Shown here: positions 55,820-64,000 of the stretch, in pieces
Layout: every line of letters starts with the position of its first letter
Position numbering within the stretch: position 1 is the first letter of the stretch
Origin: DYKG01 sp964596185
GTDB lineage: Bacteria > Muiribacteriota > Ozemobacteria > Ozemobacterales > Ozemobacteraceae
Length of the DNA stretch: 64,000 bases
Assembly: GCA_964596185.1 (NCBI GenBank)
Contig: CAZQUE010000007.1
Location: 43,086 to 107,085, forward strand
Direction: 5' to 3'
The notes under the pieces: model-generated
Databases searched by the model: none
Seen by the model: the letters and a program-made list of their open reading frames with translations, nothing else
What the model was told of the DNA's origin: nothing
Translations under genes and position numbers: made by a program

Positions 55820-56878
55820 TTAATCTGAGGGTAATTGCACCATTCTGTCAAGAACTGTCTGCAATCTTTCTGGCCATCTTGGCACCAGGCGTTTCGATCT
55901 CGGCAAAGAAAGTGAACTTACCGCGGTCTCAACATCTGCCGCGACTCTTAAACGGAAATCGACAAGTTCATGCTCTGAAATCCCCGCGACCGGAGTACTC
56001 CAGACCTGCAAGCCGGCCGCCGCATATTCATAAGCCTTTATCGGATCGACTGCCCTGGTCAACTCGAGCTCCCGAAATGGAATCAAACCGACGTCACACC
56101 TATGATACAGTTCAAAAAGTTCTTTTTGTGCCAACTGTCCATGAAAATGAACAGAAGGCATTCGGACCAAATCTTCAAACTCTTTGCCCCTGCCGACTCC
56201 AGCAATATGCAATTCAAGCAAATCATTTTGTGCAAGCATTTTCAACCAACGACAATCGACCCATTCAAAATGAGCCCCAGCAGAAACTGCTTTTACCGGC
56301 CTTTCTTTTCTTGGAAACCTCTCGATAAAATCTCGGCAACCGATTTTTTCGCTGCAGGCATTGCCGACAAGCAGCGTCTTGGCAGACCATTCCTCTGGAA
56401 TATCTTCGAGAAGTGTACGGTGGCTGGCGATTAATAAATCAGCCTTTTGAAAAAGAAGTCGCTCATATAATTGCCAGGCGGTCTTTCTTTGCCCAGAAAA
56501 AAAACCGTGCCGGTCACAACGGTCGTAAACAATCCTGCTCCATTCATGATCAGCAAGAAAAGCCATTGAAGGGTCTGCTATCCAGAGAATCTGCGCACAA
56601 TCGAATTTAAATTTCCGTTTCAAAATCTTTTGGCAAATTTGCACGATGAGCCTCTGGAACCATGGCAAGTTTGCTGCTCTGAAAGGCAATTTCAAATCCA
56701 ACAGGTTAAGTCGGGTGGACTCAAAATGAAATTTCACGGAAAAACCTGGGCTGGAAACCGGATTAACGTATATCACCCGGTAGCCGGATGAAGCAAGCAA
56801 ATTCGCAAATGCCTGATGACGCTGAAAAAGGCTATCATAGCTGGCCGGCGCCAGAAAAAAAATCTGCTGTTCTTTCAT
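55820..56878 (-). CDS. Glycosyltransferase, GT-B fold (family 1/4-like)
   Basis: 352 residues. Start ATG 56878 is chosen because it gives an ATGA overlap with the next gene's stop, as elsewhere in this operon. Features: FFLAPASYDSLFQRHQ N-terminal Rossmann entry, AAGAHFEWVD-like SAGAHFEW, HFHGQLAQKELFELYHRCDVGLIPF and LTRAVDPIKAYEYAAAGLQVWST, the donor-nucleotide binding region. Probably builds a surface glycan. Confidence 0.8.
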   Translation of the reverse strand: MKEQQIFFLAPASYDSLFQRHQAFANLLASSGYRVIYVNPVSSPGFSVKFHFESTRLNLLDLKLPFRAANLPWFQRLIVQICQKILKRKFKFDCAQILWIADPSMAFLADHEWSRIVYDRCDRHGFFSGQRKTAWQLYERLLFQKADLLIASHRTLLEDIPEEWSAKTLLVGNACSEKIGCRDFIERFPRKERPVKAVSAGAHFEWVDCRWLKMLAQNDLLELHIAGVGRGKEFEDLVRMPSVHFHGQLAQKELFELYHRCDVGLIPFRELELTRAVDPIKAYEYAAAGLQVWSTPVAGISEHELVDFRLRVAADVETAVSSLSLPRSKRLVPRWPERLQTVLDRMVQLPSD

Positions 56879-58959
56879 TTTATGCACAATTCAGCAAAAA
56901 CAGATGCCGTTTCTTCGACCATTTCTTCGTAATCATTCAACTCAGAGAACTTTTTGAGAGCGCCAAAGCTCAATCGCCTAAAATCGCTGGGATTCACCGC
57001 TTTGATGATTGCATCAATCAAAGCTTTTGCATCATTGGCAGGAACCAGAAGGCCATTGAGGTCATCTTCGACGATCTCTGGAATACCCCCGACTCTTGTG
57101 GCAATAACCGGAATTCCCAGACTCATTGCCTCGAGTAAACTCAGGGGAATGCCCTCACCCAGAGAGGGCAAAAGCGCAAGATCCATTTTTTCCAGATGGG
57201 GTCGAATATCGTTAACGAAACCATGAAAAAATACCAGCTGATTTTTATCAAACTCGGCACAAAGCCCTTGCAAGCGCCGTCGTTCAGGTCCATCGCCAAA
57301 CAGATGCAACTCAAATTTCGGCAATGCTTCAGAGTTTTGCAGAATTGTCCTTATTGCCCATTCATGCCCCTTGTTGCGATGCAATTTGGCAATTATGGCG
57401 ATTTTCAGAGGATTGCCGGGGACTCTGGGCTGATGAGCGGCCAAAAAAGGCACAGCATTCTTAATAACCGTGATCTTTTCGTCAGGCAGGCCTTGAGCAA
57501 GTAAATGTGTTCTTACTGCATCTGAAACAGCGATAAGATGGCTGCTACCAGCATAATAAAGTTTGCGATTCAAACCATGAACGTGTGAAACAACCGGAAT
57601 TCTGGCAATTCTGCCCAAAACCCCGGCAAACAGGCTCGCTTTATTGAGATGAGAACTGATAATATCTGGCTTTTGCCTGATCAAATCGAAAAAAGAGCGC
57701 ATGGCAAAGAAAAAACCCGCCAATTTTAAACCGACACTTGAAAATTCTATTTCTGAATCGCGCAATTCATCCGCAAGAGGTCGGCCACAACAAGTTACAC
57801 TTACCTGCCAACCACGTTGCCGCAATGCTCGTAGCAGGCTAAGAGCCAGTCTCTCGCCGCCGCCAAGCTCACCCGAAGAAATAATGAAATGAACGTGACG
57901 TGGGCGATAGGCGATACAGGAATATAGTTCAAGATGCTTTTCAATGGCAATGCTGCGATTGAAGGCCGCAATAACCTTGGATCTCGCGGCTTCAGCAAGA
58001 GATTTTTGCAAAACAGCATCTTTGATGAGCCTTTCAAGCTTTTGGGCCAAAGAATCAGCATTGCCGGGCTCGAATAGCAGGCCGGTGCCTTCGTCTTCGA
58101 CAAGCTCGACCAGGCCATCGATGCTTGCAGCGACTACGGGAATTCCCCTTTCCATCGCCTCACAAACATGAATGCCGAAAGCTTCCTGCCGTGAAGCAGC
58201 TACAAAAACGCTAAACTGGCTCAAAAACCCCTTTACATCATCAATTTCACCAACAAACCGACAGTATTGCGCAATACCAAGACTTTCAGCGAGTCGCGCC
58301 AATTCACTTCGCTGACGACCATCACCACCAATCAGCAATTCAAAATCCAACTCTCTCTGCTTGAGTTCCGCTGCGGCGCGAATCAACAGATCTACGCCCT
58401 TTACCGGGTGAAGTCGCGATAAAGTACCGATTACCGGCCGCGGCTTCTTTTCGCTTCGCTCAAAACCAACGATATCAACACCAGGGTATATGACGCCGGT
58501 ACGAGTTTGCGGCAATTTGCGAATATTATCCAGATACCAACTGCGCAAATATTCGCTTGGAAAAGTCAGATAATCAGAAATTCCTGAGGTCAGTCTCTCA
58601 CAGACATGAAAGAAATCCGACTCACGCCCATGCACTGAGGTAATCAGATAAACCTTCGGATTGAACAATCGCACTATCCTTGCCCAGAAAGTTGCGCGAA
58701 AAAGATGCGAATGAATTATATCTGGCCTGAATTTTTTCACGAACCGATTGAAACGCCAAAAGGGCACAAGATCGAGCATGCTTTCGCCGAGAATATGGGT
58801 CGGGCAACCGGCATCACGCAACTTCTTTCCGATTGGCCCGTCTCTAAATGCCAGAACCTCAACATCATGCCCCTCTTCGATAAGCTTTTTTACCAGATCG
58901 AGAATGATGACCTGGGCCCCGCCAAAAGTAAGAGCATTTACGACCTGAATAATTCTCAT
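56875..58959 (-). CDS. Tandem fused glycosyltransferases (two GT4-type units)
   Basis: 694 residues. Unit 1 (about 1-350): IQVVNALTFGGAQVIILDLVK, VIGTLSRLHPVKGVDLLI, then EAFGIHVCEAMERGIPVVA and GLLFEPGNADSL. Unit 2 (about 355-690): HFIISSGELGGGERLALSLLR, KIAIIAKLHRNKGHEWAI, then GEGIPLSLLEAMSLGIPVIA and LNGLLVPANDAKALI. Each unit has a full GT-B pair of domains and the E-x7-E motif. A fusion of two successive sugar transfers is likely. Same operon as the neighbours. Confidence 0.88.
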   Translation of the reverse strand: MRIIQVVNALTFGGAQVIILDLVKKLIEEGHDVEVLAFRDGPIGKKLRDAGCPTHILGESMLDLVPFWRFNRFVKKFRPDIIHSHLFRATFWARIVRLFNPKVYLITSVHGRESDFFHVCERLTSGISDYLTFPSEYLRSWYLDNIRKLPQTRTGVIYPGVDIVGFERSEKKPRPVIGTLSRLHPVKGVDLLIRAAAELKQRELDFELLIGGDGRQRSELARLAESLGIAQYCRFVGEIDDVKGFLSQFSVFVAASRQEAFGIHVCEAMERGIPVVAASIDGLVELVEDEGTGLLFEPGNADSLAQKLERLIKDAVLQKSLAEAARSKVIAAFNRSIAIEKHLELYSCIAYRPRHVHFIISSGELGGGERLALSLLRALRQRGWQVSVTCCGRPLADELRDSEIEFSSVGLKLAGFFFAMRSFFDLIRQKPDIISSHLNKASLFAGVLGRIARIPVVSHVHGLNRKLYYAGSSHLIAVSDAVRTHLLAQGLPDEKITVIKNAVPFLAAHQPRVPGNPLKIAIIAKLHRNKGHEWAIRTILQNSEALPKFELHLFGDGPERRRLQGLCAEFDKNQLVFFHGFVNDIRPHLEKMDLALLPSLGEGIPLSLLEAMSLGIPVIATRVGGIPEIVEDDLNGLLVPANDAKALIDAIIKAVNPSDFRRLSFGALKKFSELNDYEEMVEETASVFAELCIK

Positions 58960-59002
58960 GTTCGACTTGAAACCATAATTTTAGATTTATTGGCGAATTC
59001 GA

Positions 59003-59518
59003 TTACCTGATAAAATGCCGGGCGGTCTGATGATAACGCTCTTTGTTCAACTCATTACGCTGGAGAATATCAAGCAGTCGTTGGCGCTGGGTTGAATCAG
59101 GATAGGCCTTTTCATCGGAAACCCTTCTTCTGATTTCAGAGAAGTCGGGCAGATACCTGATTCCAACTTTTACCCATGAACCCATTTCATCGGCGGGCAA
59201 ACCGGTTTTCACGGCAAGAATTCGGGCTTTGCGGCTTTCACCTTCCGGGAGCGATGGTAAAAACCTGGTATTGCTAAGAATTTTCAGATCAGGAGAACTT
59301 GAAAAATAAACTTCGACATTTTTCAGGTTGCCGACCATGCTTGTAACAATGAATGAAAGACGGTATTTGCCGCCATCCTCCATGATTTTTTCTGAAAAAG
59401 ATATCTGCAGATTATGGGGAAAGTCGTAGCGTAGTTTATCGGCATGCAAAGCTTTGCAACCTGCCGAAACCATCATCAAAAAAACAATTACCAATCCTGT
59501 CAGTCTGTTTTTCAACAT
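59003..59518 (-). CDS. Exported small protein of unknown family
   Basis: 171 residues from ATG 59518, with AAGGA nine bases ahead; an upstream ATG at 59542 is in frame. Signal sequence LTGLVIVFLMMVSAGCKAL, with a Cys at a lipobox-like site that does not match the consensus well. The mature part is strand-rich (LQISFSEKI, YRLSFIVTSMVGNLKNVEVYF) and ends in a helical charged tail. First gene of the glycan operon. Confidence 0.55.
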   Translation of the reverse strand: MLKNRLTGLVIVFLMMVSAGCKALHADKLRYDFPHNLQISFSEKIMEDGGKYRLSFIVTSMVGNLKNVEVYFSSSPDLKILSNTRFLPSLPEGESRKARILAVKTGLPADEMGSWVKVGIRYLPDFSEIRRRVSDEKAYPDSTQRQRLLDILQRNELNKERYHQTARHFIR

Positions 59519-59717
59519 CGGCAGAGTCCTTTTACCTTTCAATTTCGATGAATTATAAGCCGACAGCTCGATTAGTGCAACCGTTCATCGTTTAAGGAAA
59601 TCGCAGGTAATCCGAATTTTCCTGTTCTTGGCTACTTGTTCATTTATCTGCCGATGTACCTTGACGAATCTTTTTCTAATGCCTAAAATTGAATAAATCA
59701 CTTTATTGGAGAAAGCT

Positions 59718-61232
59718 ATGAAAAATTGTTATAGATCAATAGCTCTCGTTTTTGCCATGCTCATGCTGGTTTCCGCTGGCTGGGCCGCTTACCGTCCGGT
59801 GCCCGACAACCGAAGTCTGAGTGAAATATTCAACAGTATCGAAGTCAGCAGCCGCGATTTAACCAGAGTTCGCTTTGTTCCCAACAATGACGATGCCTGG
59901 TATTGTCGCTGGAAAATGATTGAAGATGCAAAAGACACCATTGATTGCACTTATTACATCGTTGACAAAGACATGTTTGGTCAGGCTTTCATCGGATTGC
60001 TGCTCAAAAAAGCCAGAAGCGGGGTTAGAATTCGCCTGATGATCGATGGCCGTGTCTACCGCATGCCCTACATGAGCAAAATGCCCGACAAGATTGAGGA
60101 ACTGGCAGCATTTCCCAACGTGCAGATCAAATTGTACAATTCCGTCAGCAAATCACTTTCAGGAATTTTCAGTGATTTGAAAAAAGTTGCCGCCTCCAAT
60201 CACGACAAAATCATCATCACCGACAGCTACACCTCGATCATCGGCGGCCGCAATATTGGTGCCGACTATTTTGCCCAGAATGGCGAAAACGATATAGTAT
60301 ACCGCGACACCGACATTCTCATGCAGGGCAAGCACGTTGCCACCCAGCTGCAGAAAGCTTTCAACGATGAATGGAGCCACCTCAAGAATTCGGTGGTAAA
60401 AGCAGACAAAATCAATATCAAAGATCAGCTCGCCAGTGTTGATCTGGCCTATCGTGTAATGTCACGTTACATGCAGGGCCGTGGTCTCTACAAACCCGAT
60501 CAAAGCAAACTGTCTGGCAAGTTGGCTAAAATACTGACAGAAATGAACGAAGAAATCAGCCGCTACAAAAACATTTCTTCTTATTCTGGCTATCAGCTCT
60601 TCAGAGGCGAAAGACCCTTGCCGGCTAAAATTCTCGACAAACATTCGCGCATTGGTGCTTTAAACGGGATTACCCCGAATCTGATCAAAATGATCGATGC
60701 CTGTCGCAACGAAATAATCATTCAAAATCCTTATCTCGTAATCACTGAAGAAGCTGAAGCAGCGCTCAAGAGAGCTGCGGCTCGCGGCGTGAAAATAATT
60801 TTCCACACCAACAGCGCAGAGTCGACCGATTCACTCTTTCCACAAGCTTTTCTGATGAATGACTGGAAAAGAATTCTCAAAAGCATGCCCGGTTCAAGAA
60901 TTCTTGTTGCCCCGAGCCAGAACGAAAGATTGCATTCAAAAACCTTCGTTTTTGACAGCCTGATTACGGTTATCGGCTCCTACAACATGGACCCATTGAG
61001 CGAAGACATCAACTCTGAAGTCGTTGCTGCTGTTCTCGACAAAAGCTTTGCTACCAGAGTCCGCTTAAGAATACTCGAACAGGACATGAAAAAAGTTATC
61101 GAATACCGCATAGAACTCGATAAAGACGGTCGCATCATTAAAGCCTATGGCCCCGAAGACCATGTTAATGAAAAAGTGGTTAAAAAGATGAACATTATGC
61201 GCAAGCTTCAGTGGTTGCGCCCGTTGATCTAG
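59718..61232 (+). CDS. Secreted phospholipase D-fold protein (cardiolipin-synthase-like)
   Basis: 504 residues from ATG 59718 with TGGAG eight bases ahead. Signal peptide cleaved near GWAA. Two HKD-type motifs: first NHDKIIITDSYTSIIGG, second LHSKTFVFDSLITVIGSYN. The first has H-x-K-x4-D, the second also. Typical length of bacterial PLD or cardiolipin synthase but exported. Substrate may be phospholipid or nucleic acid; not decided. Confidence 0.85.
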   Translation: MKNCYRSIALVFAMLMLVSAGWAAYRPVPDNRSLSEIFNSIEVSSRDLTRVRFVPNNDDAWYCRWKMIEDAKDTIDCTYYIVDKDMFGQAFIGLLLKKARSGVRIRLMIDGRVYRMPYMSKMPDKIEELAAFPNVQIKLYNSVSKSLSGIFSDLKKVAASNHDKIIITDSYTSIIGGRNIGADYFAQNGENDIVYRDTDILMQGKHVATQLQKAFNDEWSHLKNSVVKADKINIKDQLASVDLAYRVMSRYMQGRGLYKPDQSKLSGKLAKILTEMNEEISRYKNISSYSGYQLFRGERPLPAKILDKHSRIGALNGITPNLIKMIDACRNEIIIQNPYLVITEEAEAALKRAAARGVKIIFHTNSAESTDSLFPQAFLMNDWKRILKSMPGSRILVAPSQNERLHSKTFVFDSLITVIGSYNMDPLSEDINSEVVAAVLDKSFATRVRLRILEQDMKKVIEYRIELDKDGRIIKAYGPEDHVNEKVVKKMNIMRKLQWLRPLI

Positions 61233-61250
61233 GCAAGACACAAAAATAGA

Positions 61251-61284
61251 GGGGCTTTCCCATCAGGGGAAGGCTCCTTTTTTT
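61251..61284 (+). terminator. Rho-independent terminator of the PLD-fold gene
   Basis: Stem GGGGCTTTCCC paired with GGGGAAGGCTCC (two G-U pairs) followed by seven T residues. Confidence 0.8.
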
Positions 61285-61377
61285 ATCCCCACAAAAAAAA
61301 GCTCATTTGAGAATGTTCGAGTATCTTTCTTGTGCTTTTAAACGCATTGAATTGCCTCAAAAGTGGCGTTCTTGTAG

Positions 61378-61391
61378 TTCCCGCGCAGGCA
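61378..61391. repeat. Short palindromic repeat copy 2
   Basis: TTCCCGCGCAGGCA, matching the first 14 bases of the element at 35801. Confidence 0.5.
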
Positions 61392-61436
61392 TGAGGGTTA
61401 TGAATTTTGCGGTGAATTCTAAAAAAGAAGAAGTTT

Positions 61437-62636
61437 TCAGATCTGGTCAGGCGCGGAAACCTCTGGTGCAGCAGCAGGCAACTGGGCAAGCTTTGGCTGA
61501 ATCTCGAACTCACCGTTACCAAGCCTGATCAAACGCCATTTTTTAAACCGATTTACTGCCTGCAGATCTTCGGCTTGCAGTCTTATCATGCCTTTCCAGG
61601 CAATTTCGCCGAGTTCGTGGTTCATCAATTCCTGCTCATCGGTATAGCCATCAAGAATCTGCGATAGATTCTTGCCGATCTGCCCCCTGACCGAAGGGTT
61701 CAGCTTCATTCCAAAGGGATTTACAAAAAGAAACAGATGAATGATCGCGGTTAAAACCACGATTCCCGCCAGATGCATATTCAAAGTCATCGGTTCCAGA
61801 TCTGAAAAGCTCTTGAGAATCATGACCACTCCGATCATGATAAATACGGGAATACTGCCAGGGTTCATCAACGCCATGAACCCGGCAATGGCATAAAATA
61901 CCAGGTTTGGAAAATCTTCATAAGTCAGTCGTCCAAGTGTTATCAGGTTCACCAGCAGAAATATTCCGGCCAGCAAATACATCACCTTCAGGTCTGAAGC
62001 TGGAAAAAACTGCCAGGCCAGCACCGAATTCGGATTTACCGCTTCAGCTGCGCCTTCCGGAAAGAAAAGAACTCCCAGCAAGCCGCAAACAATAAGGCTC
62101 AAACTGTAATTTTTGTTAAAAATGGCATGACAGGCAATCAAAACCAGCATCAGCCAGCTATTCAGCGTTAAGGCGCTGGCAGCAGCAGTAATCGGGATCA
62201 AAACAATACCAAAATGCCCCTTTAACCGATCATTTTCGAGAATGGTCAGCAAACCGATGACAAAAATAAGCTGCAAAAGCATTCGTAAACTGAGAAAGCT
62301 CTGCATTGACAGCGCAAAAATCGCCAGGGCAACCAGCCCCGGCAATATTTCACGATTTTTGAAAACCCAGACGCATAGAATACAGCTCAAAAGGAAATAA
62401 GCAATATGGTAGACAGCTTTCAGTCCCAGCAATGAAGCCGAAGAATTCACAATATCGAGGGCCATGGTTTCAGGTAAAAAAACAGCTCCGATACTTAAAT
62501 CGAAATCTCTTGCCAGCATTAGTTCCCAGTAGGTGGTGGCCGGAAACGGTGCGGACCGGGTGAAAAAGAACAGCACCGCAATTGTCGCTACAAGAGCGGC
62601 AACGCGATTCCATTCAATCTGCCTTGATTCGGTCAT
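61437..62636 (-). CDS. Polytopic membrane protein, unknown function
   Basis: 399 residues with about ten to eleven hydrophobic helices between 12 and 300, then a soluble C-terminal tail of about 90 residues ending in Pro/Ala-rich sequence. GGAGAG is five bases before the ATG. I see no catalytic motif; the helix pattern and the FTRSAPFPATTYWELM segment recall O-antigen-polymerase or glycosyltransferase-like integral membrane proteins but this is weak. It lies between the PLD-fold gene and the molybdopterin subunit. Confidence 0.6.
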   Translation of the reverse strand: MTESRQIEWNRVAALVATIAVLFFFTRSAPFPATTYWELMLARDFDLSIGAVFLPETMALDIVNSSASLLGLKAVYHIAYFLLSCILCVWVFKNREILPGLVALAIFALSMQSFLSLRMLLQLIFVIGLLTILENDRLKGHFGIVLIPITAAASALTLNSWLMLVLIACHAIFNKNYSLSLIVCGLLGVLFFPEGAAEAVNPNSVLAWQFFPASDLKVMYLLAGIFLLVNLITLGRLTYEDFPNLVFYAIAGFMALMNPGSIPVFIMIGVVMILKSFSDLEPMTLNMHLAGIVVLTAIIHLFLFVNPFGMKLNPSVRGQIGKNLSQILDGYTDEQELMNHELGEIAWKGMIRLQAEDLQAVNRFKKWRLIRLGNGEFEIQPKLAQLPAAAPEVSAPDQI

Positions 62637-62709
62637 ACTCTCTCCAGATTTTCTTTGTTGTATCTTCGAAGTTAGAATAATACAAACTTCGCGAACTTAC
62701 AAGGTAAAA

Positions 62710-64000
62710 TCAGGGTTGATCCAGCCCGAGAATCTTCTCAGGTTTGATCGGCAAAACGCGGATTCTTTTTCCGGTAGCATTGTAAACGGCATTGGCAATT
62801 GCCGGTGCAATACCCATCAGCGGCACTTCACCGAACCCCTTTGCTCCGTATGGTCCCCGATCATAAGCATGTTCGACGATTATCGGATCTATCACCGGAG
62901 TATCTTCAGTCGTCGGCAAAATGTAGGTTGCAAAAGCGTTATTCATCATGCGGCCGTCGGCATCATGCCGTATTTCTTCCATAATTGCGTAACCCATGCC
63001 CTGAAGAGTTCCACCTTCGATCTGCCCTTCAACCTGCTGAGGATTGATCGCCTTGCCCATGTCGTGAGCACAGGTAATGCGCTTCACCTGAAATTCACCG
63101 GTTTCCATGTCTACTTCAACTTCAGCGATGTTGGTACAGTAACTGTAGACAAAGTAGGCATTACCCTGGCCAGTGTCTTTATCATAAGAGGAATCGGGAG
63201 CCACATACCAACCGAAAGCGCTTGGCATAAGGCGATAGGCATAAAGCTTTTCGCAAAGTTCTTTGAAGTGAATCTTCTGCCCATTCGGATTTTTTTTGGA
63301 AAAAGCCCAGCCATCGATTAATTCCACATCTTCTTCCCGGGCCTCTCCAAGCATGTCTTTTGCGACATGCAACAGGCGTGGCCGCAATTCAGCAGCGGCA
63401 ACCATCAGTGAATTGCCGGACATGAAGGTGGTTCGGCTTGCAACCGTCGGGCCCGAATCTGGCACAAGACTTGTATCGGTTTCAACGACATTTACCAGCT
63501 CATAGGGGGCGCCAAGTGCATCGGCCGCAATCTGCGCCAGAACAGTACGAGCTCCCTGCCCCATTTCAACATTGCCTATAGCACAGTGAACCGATCCATC
63601 TTTCATGATCGTCATACTGGTTCCGACTCGGTCGAGATGTTTGCCGCCGGCCCCGAGACCAACGCCGTAATAAACGGTGGAAATGCCAATGCCGGTGCGA
63701 ATGCTGCCGGACTTCTTCTCGGGAGCCTGCCATTTGTTCTTCCATTCTGCTTTATCGGCGGCCCTTTCGATAGTCTCCATCAAGCCGCAGGACTGATCGA
63801 TAATCTGACTTGTCGCGGTGCTCGACCCAACTTTATAACCATTCAGGCGTCTTATTTCAACCGGATCAAGCCCAAGTTCATAAGCGATTTCATCAACTAT
63901 CGATTCCCCGGCAAAAATGACCTGGGGTGAGCCGAATCCTCTATAGGCGCCACAGGGCACCTTATTAGTCGCGACTCCATAAGATTTAATCAGAATATCT
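62710..64000 (-). CDS. Xanthine dehydrogenase-type molybdopterin-binding subunit, 5' partial
   Basis: At least 430 residues; the frame runs off the right edge, with KSYGVATNKVPCGAYRGFGSPQ just inside it (the GTG at 63960 is not the true start). Family marks: PCGAYRGFGSPQ, NVEMGQGARTVLAQIAADALG, HDMGKAINPQQVEGQIEGG and GAKGFGEVPLMG, which holds the catalytic Glu of this family. These enzymes hydroxylate purines, aldehydes or other N-heterocycles with Mo-pterin, FAD and 2Fe-2S subunits. Other subunits would lie to the right. Confidence 0.92.
   Translation of the reverse strand, partial: DILIKSYGVATNKVPCGAYRGFGSPQVIFAGESIVDEIAYELGLDPVEIRRLNGYKVGSSTATSQIIDQSCGLMETIERAADKAEWKNKWQAPEKKSGSIRTGIGISTVYYGVGLGAGGKHLDRVGTSMTIMKDGSVHCAIGNVEMGQGARTVLAQIAADALGAPYELVNVVETDTSLVPDSGPTVASRTTFMSGNSLMVAAAELRPRLLHVAKDMLGEAREEDVELIDGWAFSKKNPNGQKIHFKELCEKLYAYRLMPSAFGWYVAPDSSYDKDTGQGNAYFVYSYCTNIAEVEVDMETGEFQVKRITCAHDMGKAINPQQVEGQIEGGTLQGMGYAIMEEIRHDADGRMMNNAFATYILPTTEDTPVIDPIIVEHAYDRGPYGAKGFGEVPLMGIAPAIANAVYNATGKRIRVLPIKPEKILGLDQP

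Noticed and set aside
1..64000. CRISPR arrays, tRNA or rRNA genes, insertion sequences, prophage
   Set aside because: No regular repeat-spacer pattern, no transposase or integrase frame and no recognisable tRNA/rRNA sequence was seen; reading by eye could miss a single tRNA.

Overview
This is one contig window from a diderm (Gram-negative) heterotrophic bacterium, most likely a metagenome-assembled genome. LpxK (lipid A kinase), a TonB-dependent receptor and a pseudopilin operon show an outer membrane. A run of exactly 100 N at 16432-16531, flanked by a 55-bp perfect duplication, marks scaffolded short-read assembly. The mix of SpoIIE-type phosphatase, many secreted proteins of unknown family, minor pilins with PKD-bearing surface protein and a DUF2087 regulator would fit an uncultured phylum such as Riflebacteria/Ozemobacteria, but that placement is a low-confidence impression and no marker here settles it.

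Layout. 1-6.5 kb: 3' end of a SpoIIE-type phosphatase, a dicarboxylate/amino-acid symporter, two unknown envelope proteins, then a tight three-gene operon (CxxC-bearing P-loop GTPase, soluble ABC ATPase, DUF364 protein) that looks like a metal-centre or cofactor-handling system. 6.5-13.7 kb: Tim44-like/TerB protein, phasin-like protein behind a near-consensus promoter, ECF sigma factor with a membrane partner and a secreted pilin-like protein, PhaR-like regulator and a secreted lipase-type hydrolase. 14-22 kb: ArsB/NhaD-type permease, MscS-type channel (split by the gap), UV endonuclease with a 3' frameshift, metallo-beta-lactamase-fold protein, SulP anion transporter.

21.7-27.7 kb: three radical SAM genes and a SelO-like gene, mixed with at least three broken genes (a radical SAM copy lacking its N-terminus and part of its barrel, a truncated DUF1566-like secreted protein, a gutted clostripain-like peptidase). 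This is a decaying or misassembled stretch. 27.8-35.7 kb: a five-gene leftward pseudopilin operon with an 1115-residue PKD-type surface protein, facing a rightward zinc-finger/HTH/DUF2087 regulator. 35.9-46.1 kb: TonB receptor, P2-type Ca2+-like ATPase, a four-gene overlapping operon (lone EutS/PduU-like shell protein, TrmO, IscU-like scaffold, YitT), secreted alpha-amylase.

46.2-53.8 kb: a 908-residue AbiEi-like/TPR/winged-helix fusion regulator, followed by the conserved rpsF-ssb-rpsR-DUF2232-rplI-dnaB replication/ribosome block and a PAP2 phosphatase. 53.8-59.5 kb: leftward envelope-glycan operon (small exported protein, tandem glycosyltransferase fusion, glycosyltransferase, CsaB-like pyruvyltransferase, lpxK). 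59.7-64 kb: secreted phospholipase D-fold protein, polytopic membrane protein and the start-less end of a xanthine-dehydrogenase-type molybdopterin subunit running off the right edge.
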